From: Cymbomonas tetramitiformis | Lineage: Eukaryota > Chlorophyta > Pyramimonadophyceae > Pyramimonadales > Pyramimonadaceae | DNA length: 61,205 nucleotides | Assembly (NCBI GenBank): GCA_001247695.2 | Contig: LGRX02035182.1 | Location: 1-61,205, forward strand | Direction: 5' to 3' | Translations under genes and position numbers: made by a program | Notes under the pieces: generated by a model | Database searches by the model: none | Told to the model about the DNA's origin: nothing | Seen by the model: only the letters and a program-made list of their open reading frames with translations | In this document: positions 1 through 10,100 of the stretch, one piece after another | Layout of the letters: every line of letters begins with the position of its first letter | Numbering within the stretch: position 1 is the stretch's first letter

Positions 1-45
1 ACCGCCGAAGCCAGACCCTCCTGATTTCCGGGGGCGGCAATTCTC

Positions 46-819
46 TTGGAGGACATCTCGCCTGCAGAGTGTTTGCCACGAGGCGTGCGAGCTACTGACA
101 CCCCAGCACACGAGCCTCCAGTATCTCCTACCGTCCACGTTGGGGACTCGAGCAGGTTAGCCCCGGTAGCATCTCCCGTGGTGGATTTTGCAGAGGACAC
201 GGTGGCGGCGGCATCTCGGCCTCGCCTTGTGCGGCTCGCCCGTGCCGTGGCAGGCACACAGCCTTCAGAGACGTCTGCCGCCACCAGTACCGACAAGTCC
301 TCTGGCGTGGGGACGACGGCTGCAGGCACGGAAGGGGCGGTGGAGGGTTTCACTGCGGAGGCCTTGCGCCGTTTTGCACGAGGCGTCGCTCCTCCTTCTA
401 ACGAATGGCCTTCACACCCGGGTCCCGCCGACACCGCGACCGCATCTGCCACTCGCGCGAAGAGCGCCCCTGGCTTAACGGTAGCCCTGGGCCGCTTCCC
501 GACGGAAAGCGCATCAGGTTCCCCACCGCCTACCACTCGTGCGGTGGACGTCTGCGCTAACCTCGGAGGCGCAGCGTTGGCCTCGATGCTTGGCTCCGTT
601 ATAGCGTTGATCACGGAGGACACGCTAAGCCCGGGTTCCTTTCGTGCTGTCCTGGCGCAGCGCTCACCAAAGGGACGGCGCTCGCCCTCACGGCCGGCCC
701 GCAGCATAGCGAGAGACTTGTGGGGCACAGGTGTGCCTGGGCGAGCGTTAGCGAGGTCTGCCGCACGGCCCTGGTCCAGTGACAGCACGGTTGCACCGAT
801 CTTCAGCTTGGGTGTATGA
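46..819 (+). CDS. Hypothetical Ser/Ala/Pro-rich open frame
   Basis: A 257-codon open frame in GC-rich sequence. It begins at a TTG codon after an in-frame stop at 22-24 and has no ATG in its first half, so if real it is an internal or terminal exon. The translation is rich in Ala, Ser, Pro, Thr and Arg and shows no motif I recognise. Such composition often gives long chance frames in GC-rich DNA, and another frame is also open for about 96 codons inside it. It could be the tail of a host gene or of a degraded gag-like ORF entering from the left. Low confidence that it is coding. Confidence 0.2.
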   Translation: MEDISPAECLPRGVRATDTPAHEPPVSPTVHVGDSSRLAPVASPVVDFAEDTVAAASRPRLVRLARAVAGTQPSETSAATSTDKSSGVGTTAAGTEGAVEGFTAEALRRFARGVAPPSNEWPSHPGPADTATASATRAKSAPGLTVALGRFPTESASGSPPPTTRAVDVCANLGGAALASMLGSVIALITEDTLSPGSFRAVLAQRSPKGRRSPSRPARSIARDLWGTGVPGRALARSAARPWSSDSTVAPIFSLGV

Positions 820-864
820 ATTTCAATGGAGGGCCAGCGAAACGGGCAGTGTGACGCAAGTTGA

Positions 865-1965
865 TTGCAAGGATTCCTATGGCGTGCAGAAAACGTAACA
901 AATACGGATCAAGAAAGGTGCCCAAATTACAAAAAAAACTGGAACGAACAGTTCCTCGTGAAGATGGCACAAATTGGGAGGTCAGGAAGGCGGCGGGGCA
1001 CCCGGAGTGCCTTTGGCAAAGAACACAAATTTGACAGTTATTCCAAGGTTGTAGGATATGATAAGTCAGAATCGGAAACTCACACGTCCCTCAGGTCCAC
1101 GTTTCTGAGAAATAATGGTCCTCTGAGAATGCGAAGTTAAGCTTGATTCGACACCAGAACCTGTTGCATCAGCACGTTGCTTGAGCAGAGAGCGAGACTT
1201 ACCCGGATAGGTGATGGACCGAGTTATAGAGATTGAGAAAGAGAGAACGATAAAATTTCGCAGTGATGAGGAAAAGTGTTGTTAACATTAGTGAGGAGAA
1301 TGAAAATAATAATCGTGAGGAACACCCTGAAACCGCACGTTGCAGGTAATCGTCATACAAAAAATAATCTATGGTCAGGTTCATATGAATTGTGCGAGGA
1401 AGCTGTGAAAGGGCATGCACGAAGGTCTAATCTCTGTCTACATCCTAGTGCTGGAAGAGAACATGACTATGAGCTGTGGCTGATACCGGTAAGGAAAGGT
1501 TCTTTTGGAAGGGCATTTTCGTTTGAGTCGGCTTGGGAACCTCGAAGTGGCGGCGTAGATGAACAGTTCGGGTTTGACGCCAAAATAATAAGGCGACCGG
1601 CGGCCGGGGCTTGATTTTGCGTTTTATCCCGTTGGCTGTCTGTACCACTGCAAGTATTGCTCGTTGAGCGCACAGCTTGTCCTCCCAACGCTTTGAGCTT
1701 CGGGACGACGAAGCTTTTGAGCGAGACTGCACCTTTCAAATCCCTTGTCGACCCTGAAGTACTTATATCATTGCCTGACTGAGTCCTTTGCCTTCGGGAT
1801 GCCATGCCTATCGCTATGAATTATCTCACCTCTCTCGGGCTTCCTTCACTTGAGGTCGTTGCCTTGGCAAGCGAAGGAACGGGGAGCTGAGGTTTAACGT
1901 TTTGAAAAGGGAAGGGTTATACTGTACGCGCTGGAACTGGAACGAGGTTTCCGGAAAAAAAATGC
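865..1965. other. No recognisable gene
   Basis: Several short overlapping frames of 73-112 codons occur on both strands, but none has a motif, a start context or a splice pattern I can support. Composition moves from mixed to GC-rich toward the right end. I see nothing certain here. Confidence 0.4.
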
Positions 1966-1975
1966 GACTTTGGGA

Positions 1976-2235
1976 CACACCCCCCGATTTTGGGATACCC
2001 AAGGGGGGCCGTAGGCCCCCCTTGAATGCTCGTTTGGGACCGAAGGTCCCAGGCCTTTGGGACATGCTGGGGGCCGAAGGCCCCCAAAGCCGTCGGCTTT
2101 TTTGGGACCGCAGGTCCCATGGGGCCGAAGGCCCCGAGGTTTTGGGACGTTTTGGGAGCCGCAGGCCCCCAAAGCCGTAGGCATTTTTGGGACCGTAGGT
2201 CCCAAGGGGCCGAAGATTATGAGGTTTTGGGCCGT
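1976..2235. repeat. Cluster of GC-rich short palindromes
   Basis: The stretch is built from short inverted repeats of the form GGGACC-gaa-GGTCCC and GGGGCC-gaa-GGCCCC, separated by spacers such as 'gttttgggac' and 'aaagccgtaggc'. At least six hairpins with 5-7 bp GC stems and 3-4 nt loops follow one another. Some are clearly copies of each other, for example the two segments ending in 'ccccaaagccgt'. Several short frames cross the cluster on both strands, which is expected from palindromic low-complexity sequence and is not evidence of coding. It looks like a proliferating GC-rich palindromic repeat. Confidence 0.75.
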
Positions 2236-2501
2236 TTTGGGGACCCGGCCAGCCCCCAATTATCTGCGCTTCATCGTCGGTCCCAAGTCTTTACAGGGCA
2301 CGCACGATATATACCGTGGCATCCATAACCCACTACACGACCGTATTGGTACGTTCCACACATTATGAATGAATGTGTGTATATCTAAATATATAACGTT
2401 CCACAAATACAAACATTCACTCATACTAAACTATTGGAGCACATGTGCGCGTGTGTGTGTGCCTCTATATATATAACCAGTCTTGACCATATACTTGCTC
2501 A

Positions 2502-3007
2502 ACATGTGTCAAATCCATGCTCATGTCGATTCCCCCCATCATATAAAGTGATTTGCAACTCATACATGTGCCGTTTATCAACATGCAAGTGAAACGGTTT
2601 GCAACCCACACATAGTACACGTTTCAACACGATGCATATGCCAAGATTATTATTTTCTATCATTGCAACCACATATGGGTTGATTCTCAATGTACATATG
2701 AAATTATTTGACATGTGTCAAATCCATACTCATGTGGTTCCCCCCCATCATATAAAGTGATTTGCAGTTTGCAACTCATACATGTGCCGTTTATCAGCAT
2801 GCAAGTGAAACGGTTTGCAACCCACGCATGGTACAATTTTCAACATGCATATGCCAAGATTATTATTTTTTTTCATTGTAACCACATATGGGTTGATTCT
2901 CAATGTACATATGAAATTATTTGACATGTGTCAAATCCATGCTCATGTCGATTCCCCCCATCATATAAAGTGATTTGCAGCTCATACATGTGCCGTTTAT
3001 CAACATG
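2502..3007. repeat. ~210-bp satellite, left part
   Basis: Units begin with 'acatgtgtcaaatccat' at about 2502, 2711 and 2923, giving a period of 209-212 bp. Each unit contains a C-run ('gattcccccc'), 'catcatataaagtgatttgca', 'gtgccgtttatcaacatg', 'gcatatgccaagattattatt' and 'cacatatgggttgattc'. The third unit is cut at 3007 by the LINE and resumes at 16939 on the far side. Short frames in the array repeat with the unit and are not genes. Confidence 0.9.
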
Positions 3008-3469
3008 CCGTTTATCAAAAAAACGTCTCAGCGTCCGAAGGGCGCGAGCACTGGAAAAAATGTTTTTTCGCGCATATTATTTATGATAATTTTTTAGGTT
3101 TGAGTAGACGTTTTTCCTAGAATTTTGTCGACCAGAAGGTATTTTTCGACCCCTGTTTTGCTTCTTATAGTGAAATATGGTGTCCTTTGCTTCAAACCCT
3201 AAAACTTGCGGTATGATCTTGCTTTAGCTTGTATGTTTTCTTGATATGTGATATGAAATTTCAGTACCCAGCGACCTGAGTTTTTTACGAAGGTCCTGGG
3301 GAAAGAGCAACAAAACGCCTGGAGAAGCTGGAGAGCCTTGAGCTCTCCAGTGAGGAACCAAAACCGTAAAGCGCAACATTACGCATAACTGAAAGAACAA
3401 AAGAGTAACAACATCAGAACTATAACGAGCTTGATTTTCGCGTTTTTGATAACTTCACACAGGAGAATT
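3008..3469 (+). promoter_or_regulatory. LINE 5' untranslated region
   Basis: About 460 bp between the 5' junction and the ORF1 ATG. The element starts 'ccgtttatcaaaaaaacg', whose first 11 bases repeat satellite sequence found 16 nt upstream, consistent with microhomology at the 5' junction. A short hairpin 'gagagccttgagctctcc' lies near 3335-3352. LINEs carry internal promoters in this region, but I cannot point to a specific promoter motif. Confidence 0.5.
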
Positions 3470-5638
3470 ATGAACGAAGAAGGACCCACAGATATGGACT
3501 CTTTCACTCAGCCAGAAACCATTCAGCAGAAATATGACTTTATGAGGAGTATGAATTCAGACGTGATCCGCGACAGTGATAAGTGGAGCGCTAAACTGGA
3601 CCAGGACACAGTTTCATCTCTCATCTATGCCACTTTCCTTGCGAAAGCAGACGCAGTCTTCGCAGCGCGAAACATTCCGATAAATCACAAGAAGTTTTTC
3701 GGAAACATCGAAAGGCCATCCACTATGTGCACTTTCCTGTGGAACATTTTCAGACACGCGACAAATATGTGCTCAGTGAAAGGAAACGAAGTTGTCATTG
3801 AGTCAGCAGCAGCAACCACAAACGTCGAGAAACTAATCAAGTACACCAGGAACACAGTTCAGAGGGAAAACATCAGAAACATCGTTGAAACACTCCTGGA
3901 ATATGACTTGTACTTTCCCACACTGGAGTCAGTTCAGATACAAGTAGACGAACGCATTGCAAAACAGGCATCGGAGCAAACACAGCAGTCCCCCTCAGCC
4001 TCTGGACTTGCAGAAATCGACCTGGGTGCACGCGAGGGAGCACAAGCCGAAGGTGACCAAAACGAGGACACCTGGGAAGAAAGAGAAGAAGCAGGTACAA
4101 AATTAAACAGCCTCGCATTCCTCCATTGTTTAATCACAACTGACGCATTGCAAAACGCAATAACGAAAGCCCACGCATTCCTCCATTGTTTAATCACAAC
4201 TGACGCATTGCAAAACGCAATAACGAAAGCCCACGCATTCCTCCATTGTTTAATCACAACTGACGCATTACAAAACGCAATAACGAAAGCCCACGCACAG
4301 CATTTAGAGATAGCAAGCATTCCTGTTTTCATTTGTGCATTACTAACAGTTGTGAACACAGGCGAGTACGACGGAATCGACGGTCTGACTGGACAACGAG
4401 AAGTGTCGCTTGTCAGCCACGAAGAGGAAGCGGAATTCGACTTCGCATCTCTTCAAACAGCAGTGGACTACTCTGAGACGGTGAAGAAAACCGAAACCGA
4501 AATCGAAGGCCACGAAGGTGACTTGGAGAACGAAGACTTCCTTCAGACGCTGAAGATCACGAGGCACAACGTCCAGAACTCTGCGCGCTTCACTGGACGC
4601 GAGCTTAGCGAAGTAAGAAGGCAGTGCGAGGAGACCCTGACCAGGAAGCATCTCGACGTTGGCTCATTGGCGGTTGACGGTCTGACGCGAAAGGTGGACG
4701 CATCGGGTGTTGCTAAGGTAAAAACCTCCCTCTCACTTCACGTAAAAAAGCATTCACACAGATACCGCTCTTGCATTAAGCTCCATTGTTCTTTTAAAGC
4801 TCGCATCTCTACAAACATTACGAAACCGCGCATTCTAACTAGAGTTAATACGCAGACTCCCTTCATCAAAGTTCAGCTAAAGAGCGAGGAAGAAGCGACT
4901 GCAATCCTCGAGCTGGGAATTCTTCTGGTGGACGGACAGCGCTTTAACATCACGCCTAAATCTTCCAGACTGACTCGATTTAACCTGTTCCTGCGTGCTT
5001 CCGCTCCCAATCTTCAGGTCTCAACGGATAACATAGTCTCATTCCTGCTCACGACTCCATTTTCAAGCTTTGTTAAGCGGGTGGTCTTCCAACAGACATT
5101 CACAGAACATCCAGGAAAGGGCAGAGGATCACGGCTGGTCAGAAGGATCTACGCAGTACTCAGGCCCCCAGTTGCAGCAGCACCGGAACCGGCAGTACCG
5201 GACATTCAAAATCCGGAGCACGCAGTTTACTTCATTCCACTTCAGTACATCTACAACCCTGTTGGAGTTGTCCTGATTACCCAGTGCAGTGCCCACGAGT
5301 GTTTCAAGTGTGCCCCATCTCCCAAAAGGTTCGGTCATTGTTCCAAAAACTGTATGGACAGCGGGAAAGGGAAGGGAAAGGGGAAAGGATCTGGTAAAGG
5401 AAAAGGATCAGGAGGAGGAGGCCCCCCAGGATTCCCACCAGGAGGCCCTCCAGGACCGCCGAGTACCCCCACAAAAAACTCAGCCAACTGGGAAGCAGCA
5501 AAAGCTAAAGCATTAAAGAGAAAGCTCACCCCCTCAGCTCTCAGCCCTGCCCACAAGATCCCCGCAGGAGGCAGCCAAAGACAACCCCTGACACAGGAAG
5601 GTGACGGAGGAATTAATCTTGCTGAAGGTAGATACTGA
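3470..5638 (+). CDS. LINE ORF1, gag-like RNA-binding protein
   Basis: The first ATG at 3470 gives 722 residues; a TTG 39 nt upstream is also in frame. The C-terminal third has a segment beginning IKVQLKSEEEATAILELG (coded from about 4867), of a type common in LINE gag proteins before the zinc knuckle. It is followed by a variant knuckle C-x2-C-x8-H-x4-C at about residues 611-628 and a Gly/Lys-rich then Pro-rich tail. ORF1 proteins of LINEs bind element RNA in a ribonucleoprotein. A 20-residue unit is repeated three times (4115-4294). Two internal stretches (about 4096-4361 and 4717-4857) have GT...AG limits and share 'ctccattgtt', so they could be unspliced introns rather than protein. The end of the frame also overlaps a possible donor (GAAG|GTAGAT) with a pyrimidine-rich acceptor at 5685. 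Confidence 0.7.
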   Translation: MNEEGPTDMDSFTQPETIQQKYDFMRSMNSDVIRDSDKWSAKLDQDTVSSLIYATFLAKADAVFAARNIPINHKKFFGNIERPSTMCTFLWNIFRHATNMCSVKGNEVVIESAAATTNVEKLIKYTRNTVQRENIRNIVETLLEYDLYFPTLESVQIQVDERIAKQASEQTQQSPSASGLAEIDLGAREGAQAEGDQNEDTWEEREEAGTKLNSLAFLHCLITTDALQNAITKAHAFLHCLITTDALQNAITKAHAFLHCLITTDALQNAITKAHAQHLEIASIPVFICALLTVVNTGEYDGIDGLTGQREVSLVSHEEEAEFDFASLQTAVDYSETVKKTETEIEGHEGDLENEDFLQTLKITRHNVQNSARFTGRELSEVRRQCEETLTRKHLDVGSLAVDGLTRKVDASGVAKVKTSLSLHVKKHSHRYRSCIKLHCSFKARISTNITKPRILTRVNTQTPFIKVQLKSEEEATAILELGILLVDGQRFNITPKSSRLTRFNLFLRASAPNLQVSTDNIVSFLLTTPFSSFVKRVVFQQTFTEHPGKGRGSRLVRRIYAVLRPPVAAAPEPAVPDIQNPEHAVYFIPLQYIYNPVGVVLITQCSAHECFKCAPSPKRFGHCSKNCMDSGKGKGKGKGSGKGKGSGGGGPPGFPPGGPPGPPSTPTKNSANWEAAKAKALKRKLTPSALSPAHKIPAGGSQRQPLTQEGDGGINLAEGRY
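4115..4294 (+). repeat. Three tandem 60-bp units inside ORF1
   Basis: A 60-bp unit starting 'gcattcctccattgtttaat' occurs three times head to tail (4115, 4175, 4235) with one G/A difference in the third. Sixty bases keep the frame, so the protein shows the same 20-residue block three times. The near-identity indicates a recent expansion. Confidence 0.95.
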
Positions 5639-5709
5639 GAAATTGGACTGTTAAACCTGTTTCTTCTCTCTGAACACTCTCTCAGACTTTGTGCTTTCAA
5701 GCATCTGAT

Positions 5710-7176
5710 ATGCAAGTGACCCTCACTAGCATCCCTAAAACCAGAAGAGTCAATCTCTTCCTTGCTCTGCTCATTGTGACCCACCGGCTAGCAGTAAATT
5801 TAAGTATGCACAGCACATATTTACACTCCTGCTCTTGCTTTGCTTTTCCCTTTACAACTGCTGTTCACTCCCCACAGTTTGTCTCACCACACAATACATA
5901 TTTCCCTCGACTTCAAAAGCTCAATCTTGAACCAGAGCACGGGCATACAGATAGCTCAAAGTTCACTCTCAAACTTGCATTATATAGACACCTTCATCAT
6001 AGGGACCCTCCCGTGTGCGGCACACCGTCACTAAATAAATACAAAGCACACACCTGGCATAATAATAACCTGCCGCTTGATAAACACTTATGCAGTGAAT
6101 ACAGTTCCTCACATAGCTCACCCTCCGAGGCACCCGAACCAACAAACTTATATGAAAACCTGCACCGGTTGTCAAACACCAAAATATTAATAAATAACCA
6201 CACACGGTTCCTAGCAAACTTAAGAGGACGGGAAACCAAAGCAGGAAACACTTCACAATATGCAGGCAACTTAACACGGCATACTGTTAACTCAATGCAT
6301 TATACAGAAAGTTTAATAATACTTACACGATGCCTGGAAAACAACATGCGGTCAACAAATAACACAAATAAACCCATATGCTTTCCGAAGCGGGTTGTTA
6401 CTAACCTGAAGCGGGTCACGGTAAACTTAGCTCGGTGTTTAAACAACTTAGAACTGAATGCAATACACCGTAATAGTACTGATAAAATAATCTTACGAGA
6501 GGCTCGGGGGCACGGACACATGTTTTTAGGGGAAAAGGCGGCTGTAAGCACAAAAATAATGGGAAACCCTAACCTCTTGAGTCGACACCTAGTGAATACG
6601 GGACGGGTGGAAGTGCGTAGAAGTAAAATGGGGCGAAAATATTTCACACAATGCTTATATATGACAAAAAGGGTTAGTGGGGAAAAAATAAAGGCAACCG
6701 GACAACCTTGGACCGGAAGCGAATTGCATGAGGCACAATTCGTTAAAAATCAAAAATTTGCAAAAATGAGCCTAGAACCAAAAAATTTCAGGGAAGGGAC
6801 CCGAGGACATATACGAAACCATGTGCGAAAGAGGAATGCTCAAATAAACGGTATGGTAGCTGAGGGGAGGCAACAAGTGGGTGTAACGCGTAACACGGAG
6901 AGCACAATAATGTTCAGAAACCACGGGAGCGAGGGAAGCGAGGTGCGCACTGGTCTTATAAAAGACACGCGGAGTGTAGTCAAGCGGGCTACAGATAAAC
7001 CAATACGGTGCTCGGAAATAATACAGCGATATATTGCAAATCTAACGCGGTGGAAGAAAAACTTAAAAAAGTATATCTTCAATCTGGTATGGACCGAAAG
7101 GGCTGTTAACTCAACACAATATATGTATCTTATAGTAAGCCCAGCATGGTTTGAAATATATTTTAAATGGAAATAA
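5710..7176 (+). CDS. Middle open frame of the LINE, coding status unclear
   Basis: A 488-codon frame from the first ATG (5710) that ends in the overlap ATGGAAATAA with the pol ORF start (7167), an arrangement compatible with coupled re-initiation. The sequence is A-rich and Asn/Arg/Thr-rich. It repeats an N-L-x-R motif at irregular intervals (for example ANLRGR, GNLTRH, TNLKRV, VNLARC, ANLTRW) and a longer pair around VNSMHYTES and VNSTQYMYL. I recognise no fold. The matching DNA motif ('aacttaacacgg' and variants) could instead be an RNA-level repeat in a long leader that happens to lack stops. Its length without a stop in A-rich DNA favours selection for an open frame, but not strongly. Confidence 0.4.
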   Translation: MQVTLTSIPKTRRVNLFLALLIVTHRLAVNLSMHSTYLHSCSCFAFPFTTAVHSPQFVSPHNTYFPRLQKLNLEPEHGHTDSSKFTLKLALYRHLHHRDPPVCGTPSLNKYKAHTWHNNNLPLDKHLCSEYSSSHSSPSEAPEPTNLYENLHRLSNTKILINNHTRFLANLRGRETKAGNTSQYAGNLTRHTVNSMHYTESLIILTRCLENNMRSTNNTNKPICFPKRVVTNLKRVTVNLARCLNNLELNAIHRNSTDKIILREARGHGHMFLGEKAAVSTKIMGNPNLLSRHLVNTGRVEVRRSKMGRKYFTQCLYMTKRVSGEKIKATGQPWTGSELHEAQFVKNQKFAKMSLEPKNFREGTRGHIRNHVRKRNAQINGMVAEGRQQVGVTRNTESTIMFRNHGSEGSEVRTGLIKDTRSVVKRATDKPIRCSEIIQRYIANLTRWKKNLKKYIFNLVWTERAVNSTQYMYLIVSPAWFEIYFKWK

Positions 7177-10100
7177 AAATAGATAAAGCTATAAGCGGCA
7201 GCATAATTATGACATATTACATAATGAGACACCTCTTGAGATGTGAGGAAAATATTATTAAAACACGAGCGGAAATGCAAACAACCACTTACGGGCCCAC
7301 TATCATGCTTCTTCATATAATGGCGGAACTCAGCAGAATGAAGTTGAACCCTAAAAAATATTTCCCGGGACCCAGAGTCATAATACACCTAGCCCACAAG
7401 AGACCTAAGGCTTGCAAAGGGATAAGTAAGAGCGCCTTGAAATACATGATTCAAAACCCCAAAACGGCATGGCTTTGGGAGAGAACACGGACTCAAACTG
7501 CAAAGAAACCCAAAATGAATTTACCTTCAAGAATAATGAAATATAAAACCCACCACAAGAAGGATAACGATACTAAACAATATAATATTTCGGAACCCGA
7601 GCAGCTGTTAAGCGGTGGAGCAAGCACCGAAGATAACGCAGTAGTTGAAACCACAATGGCCACGGAATCACTCCTTTCAGAAAAGGGGTGGTTAAATGCA
7701 ACTCATGTTGGTGATGCAATGAAAATACGGGACCCGAGTACCATAGCCCCTATGGACCTTACAGACATGATGCTCAAGATGACAGGGGAGGACCAAAAAC
7801 TCACACAACTCATTAATAGCAGACTCAAGAAATATGGCCACACACAAATAGGCGTGTGTGACAATATACATTGGCGTCTCATAATGATTCGCTCATCATC
7901 ACCTGGGAAAATAGAAGCTTACATATATGATCCCTTTGGAGATAAAGCTGAAAGAGAAACCATTAATATGATTGAGGCAGCACTCAAAACCTGGTTAAAA
8001 AATTTCATAACCATTACTGAATATAATGAATTCACAACTATCACTAGCAAGGAAACATTTCAAACAGATACATACAACTGTGGCACATGGGTAGCAAAAA
8101 CCGCCTTCAGATGGGCACAATGGAACAGAGGCTTGCACCAGACCTCATTTTTCGAGTACCTAAAATCTGATTTATATATTGGGGAGTATGGCAACAAAAC
8201 GATGCAAAAGGAAATACATAAATACCGATTAGAAATGAGGGAAGAAATAGGGCTGCAGGTAAAGAATACCCGTAACACACTGGAGCTCAAACACTTGGAG
8301 CACGCTGGAAATGACGCCGCAATCAGCGGCCCTAATATGACCTTACCTCCCCACCACATCCTCACACGCAGAGGTGCCACAACCAAAAAGCAGATAGAAA
8401 CTCTGATAGAAACTTTCAGACTGAAATGGAAGACACACACCACTAATGAAACAATAGTTTCAGAAGCCATCGAATCGCATAGGAAATATCATCACACCTC
8501 GAACACGGATAACACCAACATTCAAATTCATCTTCTTGTGGCTAAGGACATATGGTCAACTGCAGTCCACATCATTCCAGAAAGACAGATTATTCACTGT
8601 GAGTTTGATATTCCTAACAATAAACACCAGAAAGACATTTCCACACTTTTTCCTCAAGACCTGAGGGTGCACCGCATAACCCTGAAAATGGGAGTACACC
8701 CGAATAACATGGGGGTTTTCAATTTTACACTAGCCCACAAAGTCTATCACATCCTGCACAACACTAAATTCTTCTCAGCAGCACAATTGAACAGAGACCT
8801 ACTATACGAACTTGAAAACCTAAACATTAGAATTCTACCACAAACGGGCAGAGAAGCCAGGATAATCAAACACGAAAATAACAAAGCCATTTCGACCATA
8901 CGACAATCACTGAGAACTCACCTTCCGAAAATTGATGCACATCCAACAAAGCCAAATTCTGAGCACAAAGACTGTAAATCCATTCACACTGCTTATAATC
9001 ACCTCATCTCAGGCAAAGGAAGGCCTTCCTGTGAACCCCACACATATGGATACCGCAGGAAACACTCTCATAAACAAAAGAGAATAATCCGTAAAACCAA
9101 ATGCACAAACAAAATCTTTGATATCGAGAACATTTATGACGCAGATGGCAGATGCATACTACAAAAAGCAAAACACAAAAACGCCATGAGACAGTCAGAA
9201 GAAATAGACCGACTCACTAAACTACAACTAGCACAACACTCTAACAATTTGATTATAATGGGTATGAATATGAGAGGCCTCCGACACCACAAAGAAGATA
9301 AAGACAGTTTAATCAAGTTAGAAACAATCTGCAATCTTTTAATCGACGGACGGGCTGATATAATATGTATATCAGAAACCAAGGTAAATACTGAAAACCT
9401 TGCATTAATCAAAACCCTAATGACACAAAAAGGAATCCAATTTCGCACGTCTCATGTAAATGAGAGAGCTTCCATTGGTTCCATGATCCTATGGAATCCG
9501 AAGAGTTTGCCACTATCCACCTCGGTCACCACAATCGATGGAGATGCAAAGAGAGCAGTAATGACCAAATTTTCAGGAAATAATGGTTTTGAGCTCTACA
9601 TAGCCAGCGGTTATATGAATGATGCTACACTAGTAGAGGAACAAGTGGAATTATATGACACACTTACTGACTGGGCAGGTAGGTCAGGAAATAATCCAAA
9701 AAAGGCCTACGTAGAGATAGGTGACAAAAACTGCACCATTACCCCAAATCAGCGGGTGTCAGGTGGAAATTACATGTCGTATCAAGAACATGTCGAAAAG
9801 AATAAGCATCTTTTAACCTACTTCAACAATGACAGATGCTCACTCAATGAACTGATAATGGACCGAAATCCAAACACGGAAATTTTCACACATGTCATAT
9901 CCAAAAACTCAAAAGCAAAACTCACCCATATCATGGCCAACACAGCTATGGCAGAAATGACCGTTAAAACAGGATGGACGGAGGAAAACCCTTATATCAT
10001 CTCCGACCACGGGATAGTATGGGCTGAATTTAAGCTCCCTAAAATCGACACCAAACCGCAGATTTCCACCGATACAACTTTGCCAACACCTAGATTTAAT

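Noticed and set aside
1826..2368. Several overlapping ORFs on both strands
   Set aside because: They run through short palindromes, so complementary frames are open by structure; the peptides are Gly/Pro-rich repeats.
2499..2924. Short ORFs in the satellite
   Set aside because: They repeat with the 210-bp unit and recur after the LINE, so they are not genes.
7590..7700. Alternative downstream start for the LINE pol ORF
   Set aside because: Recognisable similarity begins only around residue 180, but the frame is open from the ATG at 7167 that overlaps the previous stop, so I kept that start.
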